Shown: positions 1 through 9,604, counted from the first letter of the stretch. The stretch is DNA of 64,000 nucleotides from JACMLD01 sp040007355 (GCA_040007355.1 JBDTVE010000051.1:1-64000), one strand, 5' to 3'. Notes: a model not told the origin generated them from the letters alone. Translations and numbers: made by a program.

Positions 1-95
1 TAGGTTCGGCCTGGCTGCTCAAAATTTAGTGCGGAATTTTCGCCAGAATATTAATTTCGCTGCAATTGCACCTGATCACCTAACCAAAAAGACGC

Positions 96-824
96 ATGCC
101 TGTTACCGCCGCCCACCAGAAAAATATAAAGACTATTCTTAAAGAATTGGAAAGCGAAGGTCTAAACGGGATTTCTGTAGACTGTGTAATATTTGGTTTC
201 GACGAAGACGAACTGAAAGTATTGCTGATAAAATCGGATCTTAAAAACTTTGAAGGCCAATGGTCTTTGCTGGGCGACCTTATAGACAGCAAGGAAACCC
301 TTGACGGGGCGGCCTACCGCGTGCTGAAGGAACGAACTGGAATGGAAGATGTTTACCTGGAACAGGTGAAATCTTTTGGTGAAATTAGCAGACACCCCGC
401 AGCCAGGGTTATTACGGTTGCTTACTGCTCGCTGGTAAATGTGCAGCATTACCAGTTAAAGAATCCAGACAACGAACTGCACTGGCACAATGTGCGGCAT
501 ATCAAAGAAATGGCATTCGATCACAAACAGATACTGGACGCCTGTTACCAATGGCTGCAGAAAAGAATACAGGAACATCCTCTCGGTTTCAGCCTGTTGC
601 CAAAAAAATTCTCCCTCCGGGAATTACAAAATCTTTATGAAGCTATATTGGGTGTAAGACTGGACCGGCGCAATTTCCGAAAAAAATTCTTTTCCATGGC
701 GCTCCTGGAAGATACCGGCGAATTCGAAGCAGATGTGCCGCACCGGCCCGGCAAACTCTACAAGTTCAATTATGAGAAATACCAACAGAAAGAACGCAAA
801 AAATGGTTTGGTATCGATTTTTAA
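96..824 (+). CDS. NUDIX-family transcriptional regulator (NrtR/AraR-like)
   Basis: The 242-residue protein has an N-terminal Nudix fold (about residues 20-150) and a C-terminal winged-helix region (about 160-235, rich in Arg/Lys). This is the layout of Bacteroidota NrtR/AraR-type regulators, where the Nudix domain senses a ligand and the winged helix binds DNA. The Nudix box at about 60-82 is degenerate: the REUxEE core reads RVLKER, so two metal-binding glutamates are missing and hydrolysis is unlikely. Ligand and regulon are unknown, and no sugar or NAD gene lies beside it in the window. The start is the ATG at 96; no Shine-Dalgarno is seen. The next gene is convergent. Confidence 0.85.
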   Translation: MPVTAAHQKNIKTILKELESEGLNGISVDCVIFGFDEDELKVLLIKSDLKNFEGQWSLLGDLIDSKETLDGAAYRVLKERTGMEDVYLEQVKSFGEISRHPAARVITVAYCSLVNVQHYQLKNPDNELHWHNVRHIKEMAFDHKQILDACYQWLQKRIQEHPLGFSLLPKKFSLRELQNLYEAILGVRLDRRNFRKKFFSMALLEDTGEFEADVPHRPGKLYKFNYEKYQQKERKKWFGIDF

Positions 825-853
825 CGCAGCATTACAGTAATATACCGGTCGGC

Positions 854-873
854 CCATGCCATCTATGGCATGG
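854..873. terminator. Perfect 8-bp hairpin between convergent genes
   Basis: CCATGCCA and TGGCATGG form an 8-bp stem with a 4-base loop, 30 bases after the NUDIX regulator stop. There is no clear T-run on either side, so an intrinsic terminator is only a guess. The rest of the 228-base convergent gap (825-1052) shows no gene. Confidence 0.25.
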
Positions 874-1052
874 TGGACTGCGGTCACTATCATGCCCATT
901 GCCTGTTTAGAACAATGCATAAATGAAATATGGTCAGGTACTGGCAGCTGGGAACAATAAAATGATTGATTACGGGCTTTGATGTTGGAATAGGGATGCC
1001 GGTGCATCCGGGAATCAGCTATTCCGGTTACCACCCATCAGCAGGTTTTAAA

Positions 1053-1286
1053 CTATTCCGTTGTTACCGGCATGGTTTCACGGGCATAGTTTAATACGTT
1101 CAACACAACTTCTGCACGCGGGGCATACAGTTCTGTGGTAAGCTGGTTAACCGAAGTTTCAATGACATTGAATTTTTGCTGTAAAGCCCAATCGCTGGCT
1201 AAAGCATCCTTAATTAAAGTAGTCTCGCTCGGGGAAGTTTCTTGATACGCAAATAAGATCAAATCTTCCGGTGTAAAGATTGACAT
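1053..1286 (-). CDS. Small conserved Bacteroidota protein, function unknown
   Basis: A 77-residue acidic, mostly helical protein beginning MSIFTPEDLILFAYQET. It resembles the short cytoplasmic N-terminal segments of Bacteroidota anti-sigma factors (an EDL-xx-YxYxET opening, then an amphipathic helix with a W-A-L motif), but it has no membrane helix or cysteine motif. I chose the ATG at 1286 over a TTG two codons upstream. The divIC-like gene lies upstream on the same strand with a 150-base gap that includes a hairpin. No function can be assigned. Confidence 0.6.
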   Translation of the reverse strand: MSIFTPEDLILFAYQETSPSETTLIKDALASDWALQQKFNVIETSVNQLTTELYAPRAEVVLNVLNYARETMPVTTE

Positions 1287-1315
1287 AGGCAAACCATTTT
1301 GTCCATTTAAAAATT

Positions 1316-1338
1316 TTCCAAAGTGTCCAGCTTTGGAA
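1316..1338 (-). promoter_or_regulatory. Hairpin with T-run ahead of the 77-residue gene
   Basis: TTCCAAAG and CTTTGGAA pair over a 7-base loop. On the reverse strand a T-rich stretch (AATTTTT) follows, about 30 bases before the ATG at 1286. It could end the divIC transcript or be a leader hairpin of the small gene. Confidence 0.3.
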
Positions 1339-1439
1339 CGTCCGTGTTATAAACGGGGCTTAAGATAACTTATTGTGCAGATATTTAGATATTTGAAAGA
1401 CGGATATTATTCACCGTAAATATACGATTCGATAAAAGT

Positions 1440-1751
1440 TTAGTTGGCTTCCTTTGCCGGCTCAACGATAAAAAGATCCTCGTTTTCGCGTTTCATTAAA
1501 TATTTTTCGCGGGCATATTTTTCTATTGTGAAAGCATTGATTTTTAGCTGGTCCAGCTCTTTTTGGGTAGTTGCTATCTGGTGTTCATAGTAATGTTTGC
1601 TTTTCTGGAGGTCCAATAATTCATGACGTTGTTTAACACAGGTCACATAAAAATCCCGGTCATCAAAAAACAACATCCACACAACAAAACCAGCCACGGC
1701 AAGCAGGTATTTATTTTTTAGCCAGTCTGGTATATGATTAAAAAATTGCAT
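1440..1751 (-). CDS. FtsB/DivIC-family septum formation initiator
   Basis: The 103-residue protein has a short cytoplasmic N-terminus, one membrane helix at about residues 13-30, a coiled coil at about 38-75 and a short periplasmic tail with the family's A-R-E-K-Y-x-M signature (AREKYLMKRENED). FtsB/DivIC proteins join FtsL and FtsQ/DivIB in the divisome and help activate septal peptidoglycan synthesis. It lies about 205 bases downstream of enolase on the same strand, a pairing common in bacteria, but a terminator-like hairpin separates them. The ATG at 1751 gives a normal length. Confidence 0.88.
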   Translation of the reverse strand: MQFFNHIPDWLKNKYLLAVAGFVVWMLFFDDRDFYVTCVKQRHELLDLQKSKHYYEHQIATTQKELDQLKINAFTIEKYAREKYLMKRENEDLFIVEPAKEAN

Positions 1752-1925
1752 GATATTTTAATGTGGCAGCATAAAGTTAATGATTTTTACTTTTTATATC
1801 CTGCACGCGGGGTTTTTCTTTTTCGGGAAGATTGATTGTCCTGGAGGGTCCAAATTCAAAGCGGGCAATAGCGCTGAACCGGGTTTACAAACAGGAGGTT
1901 AAAATCTAAGACAAATATGGAATTG

Positions 1926-1949
1926 GGAAGCCACCCGTGGATGGCTTCC
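1926..1949 (-). terminator. Terminator-like hairpin after enolase
   Basis: GGAAGCCA and TGGCTTCC form an 8-bp stem with an 8-base loop, starting 8 bases after the enolase stop. The T-rich stretch after it is weak (ATTCCATATTTG), so termination may be partial and some transcripts may continue into the divIC-like gene. Confidence 0.5.
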
Positions 1950-1956
1950 TTAAATT

Positions 1957-3246
1957 TTATTTTCCAAATTTTATTTTGCCGGCCGGAAATACCGCGGTTT
2001 CGCCCAATTGCTCCTCTATTCTTATCAATTGGTTGTATTTGGCAATGCGGTCTGTTCGGGAAGCGCTACCGGTTTTTATCTGACCGCAGTTGAGCGCAAC
2101 CGCTAAATCGGCAATGGTGGTATCTTCCGTTTCACCGCTTCGGTGGCTCATAATGGTATTGTACCCGTTGTGCTGGGCAAGCGTAACGGCATTAATGGTT
2201 TCCGTAAGGGTGCCAATCTGGTTTACTTTTACCAGCAGGGCATTGGCTATGTTTTTGTCGATCCCCTGCTGCAGACGGGTTGTATTGGTTACAAATAAAT
2301 CATCGCCAACCAGCTGGCATTTACTGCCGATGGTATCTGTCAGTAACTTCCAGCCATCCCAATCGTCTTCGGCCATGCCGTCTTCAATGGAAATGATGGG
2401 ATATTTGTTTACCCAGCTTGCCCAGTAAGCAACCAGTTCTTCGCTGCTCATTTCTTTTCCGCTGCTTTTATGGAAAACATATTTCTTTTTCTTTCCGTCC
2501 CACAATTCGCTGTTGGCAGCATCCATGGCAATGGCAACCTGGCTACCCGTTTTAAATCCTGCGGCCGTAATGGCTTCCAGCACGGTTTCTATCGCTTCTT
2601 CGTTGCTTTGTATATTGGGAGCAAAACCACCTTCATCGCCCACATTGGTGCTGAACCCTTTTTTCTTTAATACGCTTTTCAGCGTGTGAAAGATTTCCAC
2701 CCCCCAGCGCAAGCCTTCGCTAAAACTAGTAGCACCTATTGGCATAATCATAAATTCCTGGAAATCTATTTTATTATCCGCGTGGGCGCCTCCGTTTAAG
2801 ATATTCATCATGGGTATGGGCAGGGTGCGGGCATTGGTGCCACCGATATAACGATACAGGGGCAGGTTGGCTTCCTGGGCAGCTGATTTGGCAACGGCCA
2901 TACTAACCGCCAGCAACGCGTTGGCGCCCAATTTTGTTTTGTTTGGTGTACCGTCCAGCTCGATAAGCATTTTATCTACCAGTGCCTGCTCCGCTACATC
3001 AAAACCCAGCAATCTTTCGGAAATGGTATCATTTACATTTTTTACGGCCTGTAATACACCCTTTCCGGCATATACTTTATTATCGTTGTCGCGCAGTTCG
3101 GCTGCCTCGTGTATGCCGGTGCTGGCCCCGCTGGGCACTGCTGCACGGCCCAAAACGCCTTCGTCTGTAACAACATCCACCTCTACTGTGGGGTTTCCAC
3201 GGCTGTCTAAAATTTGTCTGGCGTGAACTTCTGAAATGTAACTCAT
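1957..3246 (-). CDS. eno: Enolase
   Basis: The 429-residue protein is a full-length enolase (2-phospho-D-glycerate hydro-lyase), which converts 2-phosphoglycerate to phosphoenolpyruvate in glycolysis and gluconeogenesis. Visible signatures include the N-terminal ARQILDSRGNPTVEVDV, GAN-ALLAVS near residue 105, the metal-ligand segment IEDGMAEDDWDGW, VGDDLFVTN, and the C-terminal SHRSGETEDTTIADLAV carrying the substrate-binding His-Arg-Ser. The start at 3246 matches the usual N-terminus (MSYISEVHARQI). It is a cytosolic dimer or octamer in the family. No TAnnTTTG box was found just upstream; a 10-bp direct repeat sits 56-76 bases before the start. Confidence 0.98.
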   Translation of the reverse strand: MSYISEVHARQILDSRGNPTVEVDVVTDEGVLGRAAVPSGASTGIHEAAELRDNDNKVYAGKGVLQAVKNVNDTISERLLGFDVAEQALVDKMLIELDGTPNKTKLGANALLAVSMAVAKSAAQEANLPLYRYIGGTNARTLPIPMMNILNGGAHADNKIDFQEFMIMPIGATSFSEGLRWGVEIFHTLKSVLKKKGFSTNVGDEGGFAPNIQSNEEAIETVLEAITAAGFKTGSQVAIAMDAANSELWDGKKKKYVFHKSSGKEMSSEELVAYWASWVNKYPIISIEDGMAEDDWDGWKLLTDTIGSKCQLVGDDLFVTNTTRLQQGIDKNIANALLVKVNQIGTLTETINAVTLAQHNGYNTIMSHRSGETEDTTIADLAVALNCGQIKTGSASRTDRIAKYNQLIRIEEQLGETAVFPAGKIKFGK

Positions 3247-3561
3247 GGTTGTTTATAATTTTTTTGTTTCCCTGATGTAGAAACGCAGCAGCCACCTGCT
3301 ACGGGTTACAATCGGGTTACAAAGAAACAGTTTTCAGTCTTTGCAGCAAAAAAAGCCTCCTGTTTTCAGTTTAACAAGTTCCTGCTACCGCATCATAAAG
3401 GAGGGATGCCGAATGCACGGTGGATACCTTACCGGTCGCCATATGTCTTCGCAAACAGTCCTTTGCCGGATGAAGGAACAGGGAATATAGTCTATCGGAA
3501 ATACTTATGGTGGGCGGGTTGCAGCCAATGCGGTTGCTAAATGGAATACCGGTCTTGGTGC
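3247..3561. other. Intergenic region upstream of enolase, with a 10-bp direct repeat
   Basis: A 315-base stretch with no supported gene. CGGGTTACAA occurs at 3302-3311 and again at 3313-3322, a possible operator for eno. A run of seven T on the reverse strand near 3347-3353 follows GGAGGC and might belong to a terminator for the acyltransferase gene, but no convincing stem was seen. Confidence 0.4.
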
Positions 3562-4682
3562 CTACACCCGCACATATATTTTTTTCCGGTGAAGCATATA
3601 GCCTACGCTCCAGCAAAAAAGCATCCAGGTTATTGCAAACAGCAGGGAACCGGTATAGTCCCCGAGCTGGCGGAAAACATGCTGGTACAACCATCCGCCC
3701 AATGTTATTTTACCAACCGGAATCAGGTAGAGCAGGGTGGCACCCAGTTCACTCAACAGGTAAATAAACAACGGGTTTTTACCAAATACTTCAAAAAAGA
3801 GTGTCCATGCCCGTTTTTGGCGAATTTCAATGATATAGATAATGGCCGCCAGTATAATGCAATCGAGCCCCACGGTATACAATACAAATGAGCCGGTCCA
3901 TAATTTTTTATTGATGGGTAGAAAGAAATTCCAGCACCAGGCGGTAAACACCAGGAAGACACCGGCCAGCAATAGCTCGGCAAGACCCTCATAGCTATTG
4001 CCTTTTTTTTGTATAAACTGGCCCACTATAAAACCAGCAACCACATTTCCAACGGCAGGCAAGGTACCCAGCCATCCCTCAGGGTCAAAAGCGATCCCTT
4101 CGCCGTGGTATAAATGAGGGTCCCCCATCAGCCACTTGTCAAATTGTAAACCAATATTGCCGGTCATGGTCAATTCGTTCCCCGGCTGGCCCAGCCCCAT
4201 AAGCAGCACCCAATAGAATATCATCAGAAAGAGGCTGATGATAGCGGCTGTTTTTGGCCTGCGATAATAAAGCAGGAAAGCAGCAATGCCATAACAAAGC
4301 GCAATGCGTTGCAAAACGCCCAATATCCTGGTTTGTGAAATGGGAAACGAAACGATATGGTTGGCCCGGTCTAACCTGAAAAAAGGAAACCAGTACATCA
4401 GGAAGCCCAGCAAAAAAATAAGCAGTGTGCGTTTCAGTATTTTCGTTATTACCCTGGCGGGCGACTGGGCGCGCCATTTCGGCATTACAAAACTCATGGC
4501 GTTACCCACGGCAAATAAAAAAGAGGGAAAGACCAGGTCTGTAGGGGTAAAGCCATGACAAGCCACATGCTGAAGGGGTGAAAACGTGGTGCGCCATTCC
4601 CTGTGGTATTTACAAAAATCATAAAGCAAACTGTAATACCCCTGAACACATCAAGCGCAGTAAACCGCGGAGAAGATAGCAT
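3562..4682 (-). pseudogene. Frameshifted DUF5009/HGSNAT-like membrane acyltransferase
   Basis: Two overlapping reverse-strand frames together make one protein. The N-terminal 34 residues (MLSSPRFTALDVFRGITVCF..., 4682 to about 4590) are in one frame. The rest (FSPLQHVACHGFTPTDLVFPSF... to the stop at 3562) is in another. The join falls at GNGA/TTFSPLQH near 4590, where one missing base explains the shift. The whole resembles the heparan-alpha-glucosaminide N-acetyltransferase/DUF5009 family, polytopic proteins with about ten membrane helices that transfer acetyl groups across the membrane to sugars. The remaining 340 codons are open, so the lesion is recent or a sequencing error. The gene sits upstream of eno on the same strand. 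Confidence 0.8.
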
Positions 4683-4825
4683 GCCATTTCTTTTGGTAAC
4701 CGAATGTACTCATTTATTTATCAGGGACAATCCTTGCAAGCCGTAAGTTGGTAGTGGCCGGTATTTTGGCAGGAATGGTTTTCACTGACAGGATCTCTTT
4801 ACCTTAGGCCACAAATTTTTTTATT

Positions 4826-5827
4826 ATGACCAAAAAATGGTTGCTGGCAATTCCGGTTTTATTGGGCATTGCTTATATGGCGGGGCCCTGTCCGGCTACC
4901 CCTGTGTACAACAAAGATATGCCCCAGGTACCCTCCAACCCCACCGCACTTGTTGCCTATATAAAAGCAAACGAAGCCCGGCATAAATTAAAACCCGATA
5001 ATGAGGCAAGAATTATCTGGGCCGATGATGCTAACAAAAACAAGACCGCTTATTCTATTGTTTACCTGCATGGTTTCTCCGCATCGCAGGCCGAAGGTGA
5101 CCCTGTTCATAAGGACATTGCGGCATCCTTTGGCTGCAATTTATACCTGTCTCGACTGGCAGAACACGGTATTGACACCACGGAACCCATGATGAATTTA
5201 ACCGCCGACAATAACTGGGCATCCGTAAAACAGGCCCTGGCCATTGGAAAACAGCTTGGCCAAAAAGTGATCCTGATGGGAACATCTACCGGGGGTACCA
5301 ACGCATTGCAGCTGGCAGCTGCTTACCCGGATGATGTGGCGGCGCTGGTATTGCTTTCTCCCAATATTGCCATTAATAACGACAAGGCCTACCTGCTCAA
5401 CAACCATTGGGGGGTACAGCTGGCCGAGCTGGTTACAGGGAATGACCACAATGAATCAGCGGATTCAATCATGCCGCTTTACCGGCAATACTGGTATTAC
5501 CGGTACCCGTTTAAGGGAACCGCTGCATTGCAGGAAATACTGGAAACCACGATGCTTCCCAAAACATTTGCAAAAGTGAAACAGCCAACCCTGCTCCTGT
5601 ATTATTATAAAGACAAGGTGCACCAGGACAGCGTGATAAAAGTAAGTGCGCTGTTAAAAATGTTTGATGAACTGGGCACGCCGTCTGCATTAAAACGCAA
5701 ACAGGCAATGCCCAATACGGGCAGCCATGTATTGGGTTCTTATATTCGATCGCATGATGTGGAAGGCGTGGAAAAACAAATCTTTTCTTTTATGAAAGAC
5801 ATCCTGAAGATGACGCCGGTAAAATAA
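4826..5827 (+). CDS. Secreted or membrane-anchored alpha/beta hydrolase
   Basis: A 333-residue alpha/beta-hydrolase with a hydrophobic N-terminal segment (about residues 4-20) that could be a signal peptide or anchor. The Cys at 22 follows Pro, so it is not a good lipobox. Family features are YLHGFSAS (oxyanion region, about 80-87), the nucleophile elbow GTSTGG (Ser154), an acidic residue in the YYKDKVHQD segment (Asp263 or Asp268) and His301 in TGSHVLGS. Substrate is unknown; esterase or carboxylesterase-like lipase activity is likely. The gene stands alone, transcribed away from the frameshifted acyltransferase, and ends at a strong bidirectional terminator. Confidence 0.8.
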   Translation: MTKKWLLAIPVLLGIAYMAGPCPATPVYNKDMPQVPSNPTALVAYIKANEARHKLKPDNEARIIWADDANKNKTAYSIVYLHGFSASQAEGDPVHKDIAASFGCNLYLSRLAEHGIDTTEPMMNLTADNNWASVKQALAIGKQLGQKVILMGTSTGGTNALQLAAAYPDDVAALVLLSPNIAINNDKAYLLNNHWGVQLAELVTGNDHNESADSIMPLYRQYWYYRYPFKGTAALQEILETTMLPKTFAKVKQPTLLLYYYKDKVHQDSVIKVSALLKMFDELGTPSALKRKQAMPNTGSHVLGSYIRSHDVEGVEKQIFSFMKDILKMTPVK

Positions 5828-5859
5828 AACGCTTACCGGCACAAACAACACATAAAAAA

Positions 5860-5890
5860 AGCCTGTCAATGACGACAGGCTGTTTTTTTT
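5860..5890. terminator. Bidirectional intrinsic terminator
   Basis: AGCCTGTC and GACAGGCT make an 8-bp stem over a 6-base loop. G plus eight T follow on the forward strand, and seven A precede it, giving a T-run on the reverse strand. It serves both the hydrolase (forward) and the T9SS esterase (reverse), which converge here. Confidence 0.9.
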
Positions 5891-5908
5891 ATCAGGGATT
5901 ACCAGGAG

Positions 5909-8900
5909 CTATCTTTCCTTTATAAATTTTTTGGTAACCATTTCATCATTCAATAACATCCTCACCAGATAGACGCCCGGTGGCACCGTGGCAATATTAA
6001 TGTTTATGGTATTATTGCCCGCAGCTAGGCTGATATTCTGCTGCACAATTATTTTTCCATCCACACCGGTCACCTGTACATTGGTTTTATTACTTTGTTG
6101 TGTTGAAACCGCCAGTACCAGGGTAGCGCCGATAACCGGGTTTGGCCTTACCTGTACATTGGCACCGGAGCTGGCAATTTTGATTGCCTTGGTATCACTG
6201 TATTCGCTTTTTCCGTCTTTGTCTATCCTGCGAATGCGATAGTAATGGATACCGGCCGCAAGATCGGCATGGGTAAAGTTATAGTTGTTTGTACCACTGG
6301 CATTGTTGGCGGCCACCGTACCTACGGCAGAAAAGCTTACGCCGTTGAAGGAATGTTCAATCGCGTAGTGGTCTACATTCATTTCATCGCTGGTTTTCCA
6401 GTTCAGGAGCGCATTGCTGTTAACAGCCGTAGCGGCAAAGCCAAGCCAAACAGCCGGAAGCAGGGTAGCGGATTTAAGCGTGATCAGGGTAAACACAACG
6501 CCATTGTTCAATACAACCCCGGAAAAAGTAATTTTTTTGCCGGAAGCGCCGGTGGCGGTGAAGAAAGTAAGTGTACCGGTTGCAAGATTACCATCGCCGT
6601 CGGTATCTATTATTAATGCATAGTTGGCCTTATTGCTGCCGCCTGCCAGGTTACCCAGCCCTGTAGAATCAAAGCTAAGGTTAACGGCTCCTACAGCGCC
6701 TGTATTGTACACTTTCCATTTCCTGCCAACAATGGTAGCACCCTGAGCAGCAGGACTTGCTTCTACAAGACTGCTAATAACATGCTGAGCCAATGTACCC
6801 GCATCGTTGCCAATTACCAGGAACCGGTTGTCGCCCAATATGGTGCCGGTTGCAAGAACCAGGTTGCCCTTGGCGGATTGGCCAGTGCCATTACCGCTGC
6901 CGGAATTTACGCTGTTTGAGATGTTCTGAACCAGGCCCGATGCACTGTCTGTACCGATTCCAAAAACATCATTTTGGTAACCTGCATTCGCCGGCCAGAA
7001 AACCGTGGTACCATCTGAAGCGGTATAGCTAACAGGCGCGGTGGTGCTACCTAAAGTGGTGCCGTATTTGAGTGCCAGGTAGGATTCTATTTTATTTTGT
7101 GCCAGGGGCGTAAGCGTGGAATCAAGCAGGTAAACGACCTCTGCCACACTACCATCGATGAACTTCCCGCTGGTACTTAAATTAAAGGGCTGGGTATTGC
7201 CAGTAATCGTGGAACTGTTATTGTTAGATCCTACCAGCACACCGTTTTTGCGGATGTCCTGTTTGTTGCCATCGGGTGTGTTATTGTTGTCTTTACTAAA
7301 AGACCATAATATGGGTTTGCCTACCTCAATGGAATTATTAGGCGTGTATACCGTGTTGGTTGAACTGATGCTGGCCGCTGTTCCGGCAGTCCAGGATATC
7401 CTGCCCTGGCTTCTTAATGTAACCCTGATTTCCTTGGGGATAAACGACTGCGTACGTTGCGACTCCAGGAATATATTTTTGTCGTCCTGTGTCAGGCTGT
7501 TGAAACGCGCAACTACAAAAGCATGTACGGCGGTATGAACGTCGGTACCGGAAAAACCATTTCTGGCCTGCATAAACTGCCCTTTTGCCGCGGAAAGATC
7601 AACAACAGGATTGAAATTGATGTTATCGTTGTCGTTGTTTTTGAAAATCGGTAATGCTCCTGAGGATGCCTGTGCAAGGTTGTCTCCGTTTATACCGCTG
7701 TTGGTCCAGAGACCCAGCGGGTCACCATCATCATTATTGATGCTGTTGGCTTTTGCCCATAGCGTAAGATCGCCAAAGGCGGCGCCGGGGATAGGGAAGG
7801 ATGCTTTTGATTTCACCAGTGTTATTTCATCCAATACAAAATTGTTACCGTTTGTGCTGGCGCTGTTATTGGTAATGGCAAGCTCGGCTGAATTGTTGTT
7901 ACCGGAGTTCCAAATGAATGAATATTTTTTCCAGCTCACATCGCCCGAAAGTACCGCCTGGGCAGTGGCTGGAGAAAGGATTACCCCATTGATTTTTGCG
8001 GTTAATGTGGTTATGGGTGAAGCGGGGTTGCTTCCGTTAAGGTTGGTACCACTGCTTTGATTGCCCATATAAAAACTAAAAATATAGTCGGTATTGGGTG
8101 TAACGGATGCATTATTGTACGTGCGCCATACCTGGTCGCCGGCAAAATAAGAACAACCCGAAAGCGTATTGTTCACCATAAAGCGGCCACCCAGCTTACC
8201 CGTTCCATCTTGAGAAAAAGCTTCTGTTCCGTTTACAAAGATTCCGTTCTGGCAGGTATAGTTGTTTTTTGAATAAGGGGAATTCGCAAATACCGGTCCA
8301 CCGCTAAAAGTAATATAATCACTGATGGGCATGGATTCAAAATGCTCGGCAAACGCGGTGTCCGCTGTACAGGTTTTTGTACTGATGACAACCGGCTTGG
8401 GTGTCCATGCCGACCAGGCATCGGCCAGGCTGCGTTTAAAGTGAACGCGGTACTGGCCAGTTTGTGTGGCAGTATAGGTATAGCTACTGGCGCCTGGTAT
8501 GCTAACAAAACCACCGCCGCCATCGTACTGCCATTCATAAGCTGCAAATCCCTGGGTTAGGGCCATCTTGGCGCTGATAGGCGAACCGGTACAAAATGTT
8601 GAATTCTGATAATACAAAAGCGGTTGCGCCTTATGGGCAGCATTCCAGTAGCTGCTTACGATATACTTGCTGGACGCATCTTTTTGTGCCCATTGGTAAG
8701 ACCAGGAAGAATGACCCTGGCTTCCATGATAAGTTGCATATATATTACCACCGTATCTGCTTACACTGTCGCGAAATTGCATTACCTGTTCGGGACCCGG
8801 AAAATCATCCAGCCCGCCGAAAGCTACCCAGATGGGTATCTGCAGGAAATTATTTATCGTGGATTGATTAATAAGCCCTTCAATAAACCTTGGGTTCGAC

Positions 8901-9604
8901 GATACAACACTGGCGACACGTTTGGGAAAATAATTCGCAAAGGTTACGGAGCCATAACCACCGGCAGAAAGACCCATGGTAACCAACCTGTCCGGATCAA
9001 ATCCATTATACTTTTGTAATGTATCCAGTATATTGGTTATATCGCTGAATGCGGGATTGCTGATATCCCATTGTGACGAGTTGTTCATTATCTGCGGAAA
9101 CAAAAGAAATCCATTCCATTCTCCCTGGTTCATCCGTTGTTCAAAAAGCTGGGCGCCCCAGTACAACTGATCTTGGTTTTCCCTGTTCGCGTTTGCGTTA
9201 TTGGCAAAACTGGTATGAGCTGCTTCCCCTGCCCCATGGAAGAACAGGATAAGCGGGTACTTGTCGGCGTTATTGGGATCGTAATTATTGGGAAAACGAA
9301 TCCTGAAGGCCGTACTCCCATACCGGTAGCATTTATAGGTGCTTTGATCGAAACCATGACTGCCAATAGTGTCGGCATTGGAACCTGAGTTGGCTCTGCC
9401 GGCTCCATTCTGACTGGGGTCATGCACCCATTTTATCAAAACAGGCGCACCCGTTGGAACAGTCGGGTTGGTGGTAGTGCCAACGGCAGCATCCTTGTTG
9501 TATTTATAGCAAGTATCCGAAGGGGTCATAACATTTCCGCCCTGGGAAATAGCAAAAAATCCAATAAACAAGGTTGATAAGGTAAAGAGTAAACGCTGGT
9601 ACAT
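5909..9604 (-). CDS. Secreted multidomain esterase with T9SS C-terminal sorting domain (paralogue 1)
   Basis: A 1231-residue secreted protein. In order: signal peptide (1-22); alpha/beta-hydrolase esterase domain (about 95-320) resembling feruloyl/acetyl-xylan esterases or PHB depolymerases, with FFHGAGE, nucleophile Ser213 in GLSAGG, Asp266/267 in GGLDD and His298 in GHSSW; an Ig/PKD-like module (about 345-410, ending YTATQTGQYRVHFKR); a jelly-roll-like module (about 418-605) that may bind carbohydrate; a LamG/DUF8202-like region (about 610-870, with SYLALKYGTTLG); and a type A T9SS sorting domain in the last 80 residues (RPNPV ... GVYLVRM ... KKFIKER). It is probably exported by Sec and attached to or released from the cell surface by T9SS. 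It is the downstream member of a tandem duplication. Confidence 0.85.
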   Translation of the reverse strand: MYQRLLFTLSTLFIGFFAISQGGNVMTPSDTCYKYNKDAAVGTTTNPTVPTGAPVLIKWVHDPSQNGAGRANSGSNADTIGSHGFDQSTYKCYRYGSTAFRIRFPNNYDPNNADKYPLILFFHGAGEAAHTSFANNANANRENQDQLYWGAQLFEQRMNQGEWNGFLLFPQIMNNSSQWDISNPAFSDITNILDTLQKYNGFDPDRLVTMGLSAGGYGSVTFANYFPKRVASVVSSNPRFIEGLINQSTINNFLQIPIWVAFGGLDDFPGPEQVMQFRDSVSRYGGNIYATYHGSQGHSSWSYQWAQKDASSKYIVSSYWNAAHKAQPLLYYQNSTFCTGSPISAKMALTQGFAAYEWQYDGGGGFVSIPGASSYTYTATQTGQYRVHFKRSLADAWSAWTPKPVVISTKTCTADTAFAEHFESMPISDYITFSGGPVFANSPYSKNNYTCQNGIFVNGTEAFSQDGTGKLGGRFMVNNTLSGCSYFAGDQVWRTYNNASVTPNTDYIFSFYMGNQSSGTNLNGSNPASPITTLTAKINGVILSPATAQAVLSGDVSWKKYSFIWNSGNNNSAELAITNNSASTNGNNFVLDEITLVKSKASFPIPGAAFGDLTLWAKANSINNDDGDPLGLWTNSGINGDNLAQASSGALPIFKNNDNDNINFNPVVDLSAAKGQFMQARNGFSGTDVHTAVHAFVVARFNSLTQDDKNIFLESQRTQSFIPKEIRVTLRSQGRISWTAGTAASISSTNTVYTPNNSIEVGKPILWSFSKDNNNTPDGNKQDIRKNGVLVGSNNNSSTITGNTQPFNLSTSGKFIDGSVAEVVYLLDSTLTPLAQNKIESYLALKYGTTLGSTTAPVSYTASDGTTVFWPANAGYQNDVFGIGTDSASGLVQNISNSVNSGSGNGTGQSAKGNLVLATGTILGDNRFLVIGNDAGTLAQHVISSLVEASPAAQGATIVGRKWKVYNTGAVGAVNLSFDSTGLGNLAGGSNKANYALIIDTDGDGNLATGTLTFFTATGASGKKITFSGVVLNNGVVFTLITLKSATLLPAVWLGFAATAVNSNALLNWKTSDEMNVDHYAIEHSFNGVSFSAVGTVAANNASGTNNYNFTHADLAAGIHYYRIRRIDKDGKSEYSDTKAIKIASSGANVQVRPNPVIGATLVLAVSTQQSNKTNVQVTGVDGKIIVQQNISLAAGNNTININIATVPPGVYLVRMLLNDEMVTKKFIKER

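Noticed and set aside
1917..2089. AGGAGG followed by ATG on the forward strand near the end of enolase
   Set aside because: The frame is antisense to enolase and overlaps its terminator; the translation has no features.
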